Assembly: GCF_004137345.1 (NCBI RefSeq)
Contig: NZ_SDWV01000025.1
Coordinates: forward strand, 1-64,000
Source of the DNA: Nocardioides zhouii
GTDB taxonomy: Bacteria; Actinomycetota; Actinomycetes; Propionibacteriales; Nocardioidaceae
DNA: 64,000 nucleotides
Reading direction: 5' to 3'
Under the pieces are notes generated by a model, which was not told the origin of the DNA, did no database searches, and saw only the letters and a program-made list of their open reading frames with translations. The number at the start of each line of letters is the position of its first letter. The stretch's first letter is position 1. Positions 48,313 through 57,149 of the stretch are shown here, piece after piece. The translations under genes and the position numbers were made by a program.

Positions 48313-49337
48313 GACGTCATCCCCTGTGCGCGGAGGAGTTGGGCGAGCTCGAGCAGGGCGCCACGGTCGATGCCGCCGGCGAGACGAGGCAGCTCGTAGG
48401 TCGGCAGGTCCTCGGCCGCCACCAGCGCGCGCTGCTCGTCCTCGAGCTGACGGCGTACGGCGTGGTCACGGGCCTGGTCGACGAGCGAGGCGACCAGGGC
48501 GGCATCGACGTCGACCTTGGCGCGCTTGAGGTCCGAGATGATCGCCGTCGGGTCGACCACGTCGTCACGCACCTGGGCCAACGACGCTGCGCTGAGGTCC
48601 TGCGGGCGGACGAGGTTGACCACCACTCCGCCCACCGGGAGGCCGGCGGCCCGCAGCTCGGCGATGCCGTCCGAGGTCTCCTGCACGGGCATCTCCTCGA
48701 GGATCGTGACGAGGTGGACCGCGGTGCGGGGCGAGCGCAGCAGCCCCATGATGTTGTCGGCCTGGTTCTTGATCGGGCCCACCTTGGCCAGGCCGGCGAG
48801 CTCGGAGTTCACACCCAGGAACTGGCCGATCCGCCCGGTCGGCGGTGCGTCGAGCACCACGGCGTCGTACGTGATCTGGCTCTTGTTCCGCCCGCCGCGG
48901 GGTCGCTGCACGGCCTCGTAGACCTTGCCGGTGAGCAGCACGTCGCGTACGCCGGGCGCGACGGTCGTGGCGAAGTCGATGACGCCGAAGCGGTCGAGCG
49001 CCTTCCCGGCGCGGCCGAGCTTGTAGTACATCGCGAGGTACTCCAGCAGCGCCGACTCCGGGTCGATGTGCAGCGCGTGCACCTGGCCTGCGCGGCCGGC
49101 TCCGTCGGGCGCGCCCTTGGCGATCCGGCGCTCCTCGTAGGGCAGCGAGTCGACGTCGAACATCCGGGCGATGCCCTGCCGGCCCTCGACCTCGCACAGC
49201 AGGACGTTGCGCCCCACCGTCGCGAGCGCGAGCGCAAGGGCGGCCGCGACAGTCGACTTCCCGGTGCCGCCCTTGCCGGTCACCACGTGGAGACGGACTC
49301 CCGGCCAGTCGGCGGCACGGTCAGGTTGGGCGGTCAC
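48309..49337 (-). CDS. ArsA/GET3-like ATPase, first of pair
   Basis: A 342-residue deviant-Walker ATPase with P-loop GKGGTGKST (21-29) and the switch sequence VLDAPPTGRIGQFL. It corresponds to Rv3679 in the conserved ATPase pair. The two subunits probably form a heteromer. It overlaps the second ATPase by four bases and is divergent from scoA across about 100 bases. Confidence 0.87.
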   Translation of the reverse strand: MTAQPDRAADWPGVRLHVVTGKGGTGKSTVAAALALALATVGRNVLLCEVEGRQGIARMFDVDSLPYEERRIAKGAPDGAGRAGQVHALHIDPESALLEYLAMYYKLGRAGKALDRFGVIDFATTVAPGVRDVLLTGKVYEAVQRPRGGRNKSQITYDAVVLDAPPTGRIGQFLGVNSELAGLAKVGPIKNQADNIMGLLRSPRTAVHLVTILEEMPVQETSDGIAELRAAGLPVGGVVVNLVRPQDLSAASLAQVRDDVVDPTAIISDLKRAKVDVDAALVASLVDQARDHAVRRQLEDEQRALVAAEDLPTYELPRLAGGIDRGALLELAQLLRAQGMTS

Positions 49338-49437
49338 GTCTCCAGCGTAGGGGCGGCCCCCAGTGCCACCCCGAGGGGCGAAGTGTGGTCCCGGCCCACA
49401 CAGTGGCGACGCTCACACGGCCGCTAGGGTGCCGGGC

Positions 49438-50271
49438 ATGGACAAAGTGGTCAGCTCGGCCGCCGCTGCAGTGGCCGACATTCCGGACGGGGCGACCCTC
49501 GCGGTCGGCGGATTCGGACTGTGCGGCATCCCGTCGGTGCTCATCGACGCGGTGCTGGAGGCCGGCACCACCGACCTGCAGGCGGTCTCCAACAACTGTG
49601 GCGTGGACGAGTGGGGCCTCGGCCGACTGCTCTTCGAGAAGCGGCTGCGGCGGATGATCTCGTCGTACGTCGGGGAGAACAAGGAGTTCGCCCGGCAGTA
49701 CCTGTCCGGTGAGCTCGAGGTGGAGCTGACGCCGCAGGGGACGCTGGCCGAGCGGATGCGCGCGGGCGGTTCGGGCATCCCGGGCTTCTACACCGCGACC
49801 GGTGTCGGCACGCAGGTCGCCGAGGGCGGCCTGCCGTGGAAGTACGACACCGAGGGCAACGTGATCGTGGCCTCGCCGCCGAAGGAGACGAAGGTCTTCT
49901 CGACCGCCGAAGGTGACCGGGAGTACGTGCTGGAGGAGGCCATCGTCGCCGACTTCGGGTTGGTGCGGGCCTGGAAGGGCGACCGCCACGGCAACCTGAT
50001 CTACCGCCAGTCCTCACGCAACTTTAACCCGCTGGCTGCGATGTGCGGGCGGATCACGATCGCCGAGGTGGAGGAGCTGGTCGAGCCCGGCGAGCTCGAC
50101 CCCAACGACGTCCACACTCCTGGGGTCTACGTGCAGCGCGTGGTCGCGCTCACGCCGGAGCAGGCCGCGGACAAGCGGATCGAGAGGACGACCACGCGAC
50201 CGCGTCCCGCGACGGACTCGTCGAGCGGCGCGCTCGTGGACGACGCGGCGACGCACGGACTGGGAGGCTGA
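49438..50271 (+). CDS. scoA: 3-oxoacid CoA-transferase subunit A
   Basis: A 277-residue alpha subunit of the succinyl-CoA:3-ketoacid type, transferring CoA to acetoacetate or 3-oxoadipate. It has the glycine-rich [13 protein letters not shown] near the N-terminus, then [12 protein letters not shown] and [10 protein letters not shown]. It runs directly into scoB with a 1-base gap. The C-terminal ~25 residues are a basic extension. 3-Oxoadipate as the acceptor is an alternative. Confidence 0.88.
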   Translation: MDKVVSSAAAAVADIPDGATLAVGGFGLCGIPSVLIDAVLEAGTTDLQAVSNNCGVDEWGLGRLLFEKRLRRMISSYVGENKEFARQYLSGELEVELTPQGTLAERMRAGGSGIPGFYTATGVGTQVAEGGLPWKYDTEGNVIVASPPKETKVFSTAEGDREYVLEEAIVADFGLVRAWKGDRHGNLIYRQSSRNFNPLAAMCGRITIAEVEELVEPGELDPNDVHTPGVYVQRVVALTPEQAADKRIERTTTRPRPATDSSSGALVDDAATHGLGG

Positions 50272-50272
50272 C

Positions 50273-50941
50273 ATGAGCTGGAGTCGTGAGGAGATGGCGG
50301 CGCGCGCCGCTTCGGAGCTCAAGGACGGGTCGTACGTCAACCTCGGCATCGGGCTGCCGACGCTGGTGCCCAACTACGTCGCCGACGACGTCGAGCTGGT
50401 GCTGCAGTCGGAGAACGGCATCCTCGGCGTGGGGGCGTACCCCTTCGAGGGCGATGAGGACCCCGACCTGATCAACGCGGGCAAGGAGACGGTGACGCTG
50501 CGCAAGGGGGCGTCGTTCTTCGACTCCGCGCAGTCGTTCGGGATGATCCGCGGCGGCAAGATCGACGCCGCGATCCTCGGCGCGATGCAGGTCTCGGCCG
50601 CGGGCGACATCGCCAACTGGATGATCCCCGGCAAGATGGTCAAGGGCATGGGCGGTGCGATGGACCTGGTCCACGGCGCGAAGCGGGTCATCGTGCTGAT
50701 GGAGCACACCGCCAAGGACGGCTCGCTCAAGATCCTCGACGAGTGCGACCTGCCCTACACCGGCAAGCGCGTCGTGCAGCGGATCATCACCGACCTCGCC
50801 GTCATCGACGTGATCGACCCCGCCACCGGTGAGGTCGCACGCTCGGGCACCCTCGGCGAGCGGGTGCTCAGGCTCGTCGAGCTCGCCCCCGGCGTCACCG
50901 AGGACGAGGTCCGGGAGAAGACCCAGCCCGATCTGGTCTGA
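50273..50941 (+). CDS. scoB: 3-oxoacid CoA-transferase subunit B
   Basis: A 222-residue beta subunit. The catalytic glutamate is Glu47 in SENGILG, preceded by the oxyanion-forming LGIGLPT. Later conserved parts are [11 protein letters not shown] and GGAMDL. It is co-translated with the A subunit. Together they link ketone-body or aromatic ring-cleavage products to the citric acid cycle. Confidence 0.9.
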   Translation: MSWSREEMAARAASELKDGSYVNLGIGLPTLVPNYVADDVELVLQSENGILGVGAYPFEGDEDPDLINAGKETVTLRKGASFFDSAQSFGMIRGGKIDAAILGAMQVSAAGDIANWMIPGKMVKGMGGAMDLVHGAKRVIVLMEHTAKDGSLKILDECDLPYTGKRVVQRIITDLAVIDVIDPATGEVARSGTLGERVLRLVELAPGVTEDEVREKTQPDLV

Positions 50942-50943
50942 CA

Positions 50944-50973
50944 GCGTCAACGGTGGTTCGGCGCGGTTGACGC
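50944..50973. terminator. Hairpin between scoB and secreted-protein gene
   Basis: A 7-bp stem (gcgtcaa with ttgacgc) and 16-base loop, located between two converging genes. Confidence 0.4.
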
Positions 50974-50977
50974 ACGG

Positions 50978-52831
50978 TCAGCAGGACCTCAGCCCGAGGC
51001 CTCCGCGATATTGCGCTGCCACCCAGACTTCGGAGAGATAGCCGAAGCGGCCATCACCCCATCGGATTCCGTACCAGCGAGTGCTGGTGACCAGACCCGG
51101 GTTGCTGTCATCGATGGAGCTGTTGTCCTGGCCGTTGGTGGTGCGACTTCCCAAGATCGTGCATTCGGCGAGGAGGCTACGGCCGCTTCCGAAGTCGGTG
51201 CCTGCGAGCGCGCACCCGTCGCGTTTGCAGAAGTTGGCAGTCACTGTAGAGAGGTACGCCGGAGCGTCGTCTTCTCGCATCTGTGTTGCGCCATTGGTCA
51301 CCCGGTTGTCGGATACGACCGTCGCCAGGTTCGGATTCGGCGTGGGCGTGGGCGTGGGCGTGGGCGTCGGGGTGGGCGTGGGAGTAGGAGAGGAACCAGG
51401 GGCGGCGAGCGCCACATTCACCTGCGCGCTCGAACCTTCGGTGACCACCTCGACGAGTGCATCGACCACCGTCTGCAACGTCTGGACGAGAAGACTTCCA
51501 AGTCCAAGCAACTTGAAGAGGACTCCGTACTTGACCAGTCGACCACCCACCTTGGTCAGCTCGTCTGTCAACTGCGCCGTAGAAAGGCCGCTCAACTTGC
51601 CCTCAGTCAGACTGAGCGCCACGTCAAAAGCCTTGTCCGGGTCCGCAAGATTCTCGGCCTCTTCGACGATGCAACGCACAATGCTCACGGGATCGAGGTC
51701 GGACAGCGCCGTGACCGGGTCGGTGAGATTTCCGTTCGTGAGGTCATAGACCCCGAGGCAATCTTGAGCCATTCGCACTGTTGCGACCCACAGCACTTTG
51801 TCCTCAGCCACGTCGGCCAGGGATTTGATCCCGTAGTAGATCCAGGTCAGAGCAATGCTCTTGTACGTACTCGCTACATAGTTCGTGACGGCGGTCCTCT
51901 GTGCCGGTTGCCGGTACCCAACCGTCATGTAGCCAGCGTCGCCCGGCGAGAGGAAGACGGTCGTACTGGGGTCGGTGGACGTGAGTGCACCAAGCGCTCT
52001 GCGAAGTGCATCAGGCTGGCCCTGGACGTACACGAAGTCGCGGTTCCCGCCCAGAGTGACCTGCTGCACGACGTTCCGGTTGTTCTTGATCCGAACCTCA
52101 GCCCGCTGTCCGCCGTCCGTGGCTGGATTGTCTTGTCCGCAGGCATGCGATGTGACCGTCAGGTTCGACACGGTGAACCAAGCAGGCGCCGGCTTCGGGC
52201 AGGTGACCGCGCTCGTGCGTCCCCCCACGTAGCGAGCGAGAAACGATCCAACAGAATTGCTGAGGGCGCCCACGTCGAGCCAGCTAGGAAGATTCACGGA
52301 GAATCTCCGCGTGCGGACCGTCATCCGCCCGTACTTGTCGATCTTGGCTGGCTTGAGTTCCCAACTACCGTCGTGCTTACGGTGCGCAAATGCAGGAAGC
52401 GTGCCCATTGGTTGGTCCGACACTCGCTGCGTCAACTTGAGCGGTTTCACGAGCTTGGTCCCACGTATGCCGACGTCCAAACCAAGCCCGGCCGTCGTCA
52501 CCCCAGTGACGCGTCCTTTGAACTTCTGCACGCGGATGATTCCCGGGCTGGATACGGTGCGCCGCCCGCCCGAGATCGTCCCCACGCCCCGGATGCGGAT
52601 CCGGATTCGCTCACTCGGGCGAACGCGGTACTTGCGAGGAGTGCCGACCGCCCGCAGTTTCCCGGCGGCCAAGAAGTCGGCGCCGGGTGAGACATCGACG
52701 ATGGCGGCCGACCTGCCTGCAGGCGAAGGGAGGGTGCTTGTCGCCACGGAGTTGGACTGCAGCAATGGCATCAGGCAAACGAGGAGAATGAGCGCCACCC
52801 CCGCGCCGAGACGATGGAAACGACTGCGCAT
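50978..52831 (-). CDS. Large secreted protein with Thr-Pro linker and SH3-like C-terminal domain
   Basis: A 617-residue protein not assigned to a named family. A signal peptide (MRSRFHRLGAGVALIL..., cleavage ~30-35) precedes a beta-rich N-terminal region of KRIRIRG-like strands, a helical middle and a (Thr-Pro)n linker. A ~110-residue C-terminal domain with SH3-like features (WYGIRWGDGRFGYLSEVWV) and paired cysteines ends it. The ATG at 52831 has AAGGAG 6 bases upstream. The coding sequence is visibly lower in GC and uses A/T-ending codons more than its neighbours, suggesting acquisition. It is presumably extracellular; a wall-binding role for the SH3-like domain is inference. Confidence 0.7.
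   Translation of the reverse strand: MRSRFHRLGAGVALILLVCLMPLLQSNSVATSTLPSPAGRSAAIVDVSPGADFLAAGKLRAVGTPRKYRVRPSERIRIRIRGVGTISGGRRTVSSPGIIRVQKFKGRVTGVTTAGLGLDVGIRGTKLVKPLKLTQRVSDQPMGTLPAFAHRKHDGSWELKPAKIDKYGRMTVRTRRFSVNLPSWLDVGALSNSVGSFLARYVGGRTSAVTCPKPAPAWFTVSNLTVTSHACGQDNPATDGGQRAEVRIKNNRNVVQQVTLGGNRDFVYVQGQPDALRRALGALTSTDPSTTVFLSPGDAGYMTVGYRQPAQRTAVTNYVASTYKSIALTWIYYGIKSLADVAEDKVLWVATVRMAQDCLGVYDLTNGNLTDPVTALSDLDPVSIVRCIVEEAENLADPDKAFDVALSLTEGKLSGLSTAQLTDELTKVGGRLVKYGVLFKLLGLGSLLVQTLQTVVDALVEVVTEGSSAQVNVALAAPGSSPTPTPTPTPTPTPTPTPNPNLATVVSDNRVTNGATQMREDDAPAYLSTVTANFCKRDGCALAGTDFGSGRSLLAECTILGSRTTNGQDNSSIDDSNPGLVTSTRWYGIRWGDGRFGYLSEVWVAAQYRGGLGLRSC
51339..51384. repeat. 6-bp coding repeat (Thr-Pro linker)
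   Basis: About seven to eight copies of a ggcgtg-type hexamer encode the alternating Thr-Pro linker of the secreted protein on the minus strand. Slippage-prone. Confidence 0.75.
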
Positions 52832-52978
52832 ACCGTGCTCCTTGGCGGGGGAGGTTGACCTCAGCCCGGACCCTAGCGCGACGATGATGTCGTGAATCTC
52901 GAACGCTGAACTTGCGTCGATGAACGCCACGGCGTTTGGATCTCAGACCTTATGGACTAGTCCACCGCCTTTCTCTAC

Positions 52979-53875
52979 CTAGGAATCCGAGGTGCTGTTC
53001 CTATTGCTTCGAACCCACTCCTCGAGTGCATGGAGAGTCTCCTCGTCGAGGGCGGCTCTTGGGTCGGCCACGATCTCGCGCTGGAGGTGCTCGCGCGCCG
53101 CGTCGTAGAGCGGCGGGCTGAGCGCCCAGGGCAGGTGGTCGACGTACCAGGGGCGGAAGACGTGCGCTCCGAGTGCCTGCACCAGCTGCGCGACGAGCCC
53201 CGGCCTGCCCCGGCGTACCCAGAAGCCGACGGCCTGGGCCAGCACGACGGCGAGCCCGAACGCCAGCGCCATGACGACCAGCGTCGAGGCGATCTCGTCG
53301 CTCGCGAAGTTGTCCGTCACCGTGGTCAGGCCGCCGTAGTAGACGGGGATGAGCACGTCGACCTGGTCCGCGTACGGACGGACCTGATCGGCCACGCCCG
53401 CGAGCTGCTCGAGCGAGTCGAGGTCGGGCCGCGAGCTGTAGGCGTTGCCGACGTGCCCGATCGCCTCGCGGACGTTGTCGAAGGTCCCGGTGATCCCGTC
53501 GATCTGCAGCACGTCCCGCGCGGCGGCCACCTCGTCGTACGTCGTCTGGATGCTGTCGAGCGTCCGTACGCTCTCGTCCGCCGCCCGCTGGAGCTCGTCC
53601 TGGGGGAGGGTGTGCTCGTTGAGGTAGGTGACGGCGGCCTGGATCTCCTCGCGGTGGTCGACGACGTACCTCGCCTGGTCCCACTCCTCCGCCAGGCTGG
53701 GCACCGCGCGAACGGCGTCGCTCGCCTTGCCGCCCACGGTCTCGGCATCGCTCAGCGCGACGGCCACGACCGCGCCGACGCCGTACGCCTTGATCGCCGT
53801 CTCCAGAAGGGAGCCGGCCACCAGGCGGCCGAGCTCGAGCCGCCGCCGGAGGGTCGAGAGATCGGGGCGGGACAT
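52979..53875 (-). CDS. Uncharacterised membrane protein
   Basis: A 298-residue protein. One N-terminal hydrophobic helix (~24-42) precedes a long helical extracytoplasmic section (about 60-185), a second transmembrane helix (~200-225, TLVVMALAFGLAVVLAQAVGF) and a charged cytoplasmic tail. No family is recognised. The ATG at 53875 is used because GGGAGG lies 8 bases before it. Confidence 0.7.
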   Translation of the reverse strand: MSRPDLSTLRRRLELGRLVAGSLLETAIKAYGVGAVVAVALSDAETVGGKASDAVRAVPSLAEEWDQARYVVDHREEIQAAVTYLNEHTLPQDELQRAADESVRTLDSIQTTYDEVAAARDVLQIDGITGTFDNVREAIGHVGNAYSSRPDLDSLEQLAGVADQVRPYADQVDVLIPVYYGGLTTVTDNFASDEIASTLVVMALAFGLAVVLAQAVGFWVRRGRPGLVAQLVQALGAHVFRPWYVDHLPWALSPPLYDAAREHLQREIVADPRAALDEETLHALEEWVRSNRNSTSDS

Positions 53876-53945
53876 TGCGGAATCCTCCCTCACGAGGACG
53901 GGATCCCGGGCCCTCCGCCGCCGATCTCCACCCCCAGGGGTGCGC

Positions 53946-54695
53946 TCAGGCTTCGGGGTTGACCCCGTCGCCACCGGCGCCGGCCGACCAGTCGGGCAGC
54001 TCCTGGAGCGCCCAGCCGTTGCCGTCTGGGTCGGCGAAGAAGACGAACCGACCCCACGCGAGCTCGTCGACCTCGCTCACCGTGACGCCGCGCGCAACCA
54101 GGTCGGCGTGGGTCGCGTCGGCGTCGGAGATCACCATCTGCAGGTTGTCGAGCGAGCCCGGCTCCATGCGGGTCAGCCCGCGACCGATGGCGATCGAGCA
54201 GGCGGACCCGGGCGGGGTCAGCTGCACGAACCGCACCTCGTCGCTCACGGTCTGGTCGTGACGGTTGCTGGATCCGGACGGCAGACTGGCGTGGTGATCG
54301 ACCCGAACCTCGTCCGCGGTGCGCTCGAGCTCGAGCCCACCGACCGTGGCCTGCTGCCGCACCGGCTGCCTGCCTGGGCGCGGGCGCAGTCCGACGACCC
54401 GCAGCTCCACCTCGTCGAGGCCCAGCCCGCCGGCGTACGCCTGGCGTTGCGGACCGCGGCGACCCGGCTCGAGCTCGACGTGCTGCCGACCAAGCGCCGC
54501 TACGTCGGCACGCCCCAGCGGCCGGACGGGTGGTACGACGTGCTCGTCGACGGCGAGCTGGTCGAGCGGCTGCAGGCGCCCGGCGGCAACGTGCTCGATG
54601 TCGAGATGGACGACGAAGCCGACCCTCTCGTAGAACTCCTTGGCCCGGTCGACGTCCGACACGGGCACCATCACCAGCTCCAGCTTCATGTCCAT
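53946..54695 (-). pseudogene. VOC/glyoxalase-family gene interrupted by an inserted gene fragment
   Basis: The two ends of a PhnB/VOC metalloenzyme are present: residues 1-36 (MDMKLELVMVPVSDVDRAKE onward, 54695-54588) and the C-terminal part from HDQTVSDEVRFVQL to ALQELPDW (about 54260-53960). Between them about 339 bases encode unrelated sequence, while the minus-strand frame stays open because the insertion is a multiple of three. The insertion reads on the other strand as part of an SGNH hydrolase. The chimeric 249-residue product is unlikely to fold as a normal VOC protein. An assembly chimera is possible. Confidence 0.7.
54291..54605 (+). pseudogene. 5' fragment of an SGNH-hydrolase gene inside the VOC gene
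   Basis: A plus-strand segment beginning at GTG GTG ATC GAC encodes IDPNLVRGALELEPTDRG... to LQAPGGNVLDVE, about 100 residues resembling the N-terminal beta-sandwich domain of actinobacterial SGNH/GDSL hydrolases. The catalytic GDS domain that should follow is missing. The sequence passes straight into antisense VOC DNA. The frame remains open to 54752 without further homology. It is therefore a truncated remnant. Confidence 0.6.
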
Positions 54696-54749
54696 GCCCC
54701 GAGGCTAGGACGCCTTCAGGTCACCGGGCGACCTCAATGCCGGGCTATC

Positions 54750-54801
54750 TAGGGACGTTCTGGTCGGCGATGTGGGCGGATTTCCTACCAGAACGTCCCT
54801 A
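54750..54801. repeat. 15-bp inverted repeat element, 22-bp spacer
   Basis: tagggacgttctggt (54750-54764) pairs perfectly with accagaacgtcccta (54787-54801). Intergenic, upstream of the ssuD-like gene and next to the split VOC gene. It looks like a REP/MITE-like hairpin rather than a terminator, since no gene ends beside it. Confidence 0.75.
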
Positions 54802-54861
54802 AATACCGGGGCCGGGCGATGGACAGGGGTCGGAGGTGGCGGCGCCCATGTGCTATCTGTA

Positions 54862-54878
54862 GTAACTCACTAGACAAA
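54862..54878 (+). promoter_or_regulatory. Candidate sulfonate-regulon operator, copy 1
   Basis: gtaactcactagacaaa, 23 bases upstream of the ssuD-like start, matches the reverse complement of 56021-56037 at 13 of 17 positions (consensus GTAAyTsAsTmGACAAA). Confidence 0.45.
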
Positions 54879-54901
54879 ATGCGGAAAGGAGCGCTCCTGC
54901 G

Positions 54902-55963
54902 ATGGAGTTCCTCTGGTACATCCCCAACCAGGTCACCGCCGGCCACCGGCTGGACGACACGGTCGAGGGGCACAACAGCCTCGACCGCCTGACCGAGCTC
55001 GCGCGCCTCACCGAGGACCACGGCTGGGGCGGTGCCCTGATCGGCACCGGCTGGAAGCGCCCCGACACCTTCACCGTGTCGACCGCGCTCGCCGCGCGGA
55101 CCACGACGTTCAACCCCCTCATCGCCATCCGCCCGGGCTACTGGACGCCCGCCCACTTCGCCTCGTCCGCGGCGACCCTCGATCAGCTCAGCGGCGGGCG
55201 GGTGAAGGTCAACATCGTCTCTGGCGCGGACCACCAGCCGCAGTACGGCGACGACGAGGGCGACCAGGCCCAGCGCTACGCCCGGACCCGCGAGTTCATG
55301 CGGCTCGTCCGGGGCTACTGGACCGAGGACGACATCACCTTCGCCGGTGAGCACTACCGGGCCGAGGGCGCGACGCTCGAGCACAAGCCGTGCGCCACCG
55401 AGGGCCGGCCGCACCCGCAGCTCTACTTCGGCGGCGCGTCCGAGGCGGCCCAGCGCACCGCGGCCGCCGAGGCCGACGTGCAGCTGTTCTGGGGCGAGCC
55501 GCTCGACGGCGTCGCCGGTCGCATCGACCACCTCCGTACGCTCAGCGCCGAGCTCGACCGCGACCTGCCCCCGCTGCAGTTCGGCCTCCGGATCACCACG
55601 CTGGTGCGCGACACGACCGAGGAGGCCTGGGCCGATGCCGAGGCCAAGGTCGCGGCGATGGCCGCGGGCCAGCACGAGTGGACCGCCGACCCCGGTCGCA
55701 AGGTCGCGATCGGCCAGCAGCGGCTGCTCGACCTCGCGGACCAGGGCGACGTCCTCGACGACTGCCTCTACACCGCCCCCGGCCGGGTCGGTGGCGGCGG
55801 TGCCGGCACGACCTGGCTGGTCGGGTCGCCCGACGACGTGGCCAAGGCGCTGCGGCGCTACGCCGACCTCGGCGTCACGCACTTCGTGCTGAGCGACACG
55901 CCGTACGAGCAGGAGATCGTCCGCATCGGCGACTCCCTGCTGCCCCTCCTGCGCAGCGCCTGA
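54902..55963 (+). CDS. LLM-class flavin monooxygenase, alkanesulfonate monooxygenase (SsuD-like)
   Basis: A 353-residue TIM-barrel FMNH2-dependent monooxygenase. It matches SsuD in length and in landmark sequences (MEFLWYIPN start, RPGYWTPAHFA, GGRVKVNIVSG, QLYFGGAS). It would cleave sulfonates to aldehyde and sulfite using FMNH2 from a reductase not seen here. AAAGGAG precedes the ATG by about 10 bases. It is followed after 115 bases by the transporter genes. Substrate range is unknown. Confidence 0.82.
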   Translation: MEFLWYIPNQVTAGHRLDDTVEGHNSLDRLTELARLTEDHGWGGALIGTGWKRPDTFTVSTALAARTTTFNPLIAIRPGYWTPAHFASSAATLDQLSGGRVKVNIVSGADHQPQYGDDEGDQAQRYARTREFMRLVRGYWTEDDITFAGEHYRAEGATLEHKPCATEGRPHPQLYFGGASEAAQRTAAAEADVQLFWGEPLDGVAGRIDHLRTLSAELDRDLPPLQFGLRITTLVRDTTEEAWADAEAKVAAMAAGQHEWTADPGRKVAIGQQRLLDLADQGDVLDDCLYTAPGRVGGGGAGTTWLVGSPDDVAKALRRYADLGVTHFVLSDTPYEQEIVRIGDSLLPLLRSA

Positions 55964-56020
55964 GGCGACCGGCCCTGCCACCAGGGGTGACAGGGAACAC
56001 GCCGACACCCCATTGTGTGG

Positions 56021-56037
56021 TTTGTCGACTCAATTAC
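56021..56037 (-). promoter_or_regulatory. Candidate sulfonate-regulon operator, copy 2
   Basis: tttgtcgactcaattac, 41 bases upstream of the substrate-binding protein start, is the inverted counterpart of the motif at 54862-54878. Confidence 0.45.
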
Positions 56038-56078
56038 AGTACTTTGATACCCCCGCAGTCCCGATGAGGAGAACTTTG

Positions 56079-57149
56079 ATGTCACGACGAGGGCCCCACC
56101 GCCCCATGATCCGTCGCCCCCTGATCCGCACCGCCGCGCTGGTAGCTGCCGGAATGATGGCGCTCACCGCCTGCGGCGGCGCCGAGGCCGGCCCCAAGCT
56201 CGAGCTCTCGGCTGCCCTCCCCGACGCCGCCGCCGAGGGAACCGTGCTCCGCGTCGGGGACCCCGCCACGCAGGTCGCGCTCGAGACGTCCGGTCTCATC
56301 GACGACCTCGACGTGGAGATCGAGTGGGCCAACATCACCGGCGGTCCCAAGACGCTCGAGGCGTTCCGTGCCGACGCGATCGACATCGGCTCGGTCGCCG
56401 ACATCCCGCCGCTCTTCGCGCACTGGACCGGCACCGACGTACGCATCGTCGCGGCCCGCGAGACCGTCGACCCCGAGGCGCACCCGACGTACGAGCTCGG
56501 CGTCGCACCCGGCGTCGAGGTCAGCAGCATCGAGGATCTCAAGGGCAAGAAGATCGCCTACAGCCCGGGCCAGGCCCAGGGCGCGCTGGTGCTCAACGTG
56601 CTCCGTGAGGCCGGACTGACCCAGGACGACGTCGAGCTGGTCGAGATGCAGAGCGTCGACGACTCATTCTCGGTCGCGCTGGCCGGCAAGCAGGTCGACG
56701 TGGCGCCGCTCCAGCAGGTGCTGCTCAAGACCTACCTGGCGAAGTACGAGCGCGACGGCGCGACGGCGATCCCGTCCGGCGTGCGCGACGACGCGTGGAC
56801 GCTCTACGCGCCGACCACCGTGCTCGAGGACGCCGACAAGGCGGCTGCCATCAAGGAGTACGTCGTCGCGTGGGCCAAGGCCCAGCAGTGGATCTCCGAG
56901 CACCACGACGAGTTCGCGCAGGCCTTCTACGTCGACCACGAGGGCCTCACGCCCGAGGACGCGGCGTACGTCGTCGAGGCCTACGGCGACTACACCGTGC
57001 CGACCAGCTGGGACGAGTTCATCGCCCGGCACCAGGTCACGGTCGACACGCTCGTCAAGGAGCAGGACCAGGAACCGCTGGACGTGGACACCCTGTACGA
57101 CCGACGCTTCGAGAAGGCCATCAAGGCTGCAGTGGAGGGGTCCTCATGA
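56079..57149 (+). CDS. ABC transporter substrate-binding lipoprotein (SsuA-like)
   Basis: A 356-residue lipoprotein. The signal peptide ends in a lipobox LTAC with Cys32. The mature part has the NMT1/SsuA-type fold (RVGDPATQVALETSG, FRADAIDIGSVADIPPLFA). It would capture sulfonates or related organosulfur compounds outside the membrane. The ATG at 56079 is preceded by GAGGAG. The stop overlaps the permease start (ATGA). Confidence 0.87.
   Translation: MSRRGPHRPMIRRPLIRTAALVAAGMMALTACGGAEAGPKLELSAALPDAAAEGTVLRVGDPATQVALETSGLIDDLDVEIEWANITGGPKTLEAFRADAIDIGSVADIPPLFAHWTGTDVRIVAARETVDPEAHPTYELGVAPGVEVSSIEDLKGKKIAYSPGQAQGALVLNVLREAGLTQDDVELVEMQSVDDSFSVALAGKQVDVAPLQQVLLKTYLAKYERDGATAIPSGVRDDAWTLYAPTTVLEDADKAAAIKEYVVAWAKAQQWISEHHDEFAQAFYVDHEGLTPEDAAYVVEAYGDYTVPTSWDEFIARHQVTVDTLVKEQDQEPLDVDTLYDRRFEKAIKAAVEGSS

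Noticed and set aside
53628-54752. A single 374-residue plus-strand gene across the VOC region
   Set aside because: Only about 100 residues in the middle resemble a protein family (SGNH N-terminal domain); the rest is antisense to the membrane protein and VOC genes.
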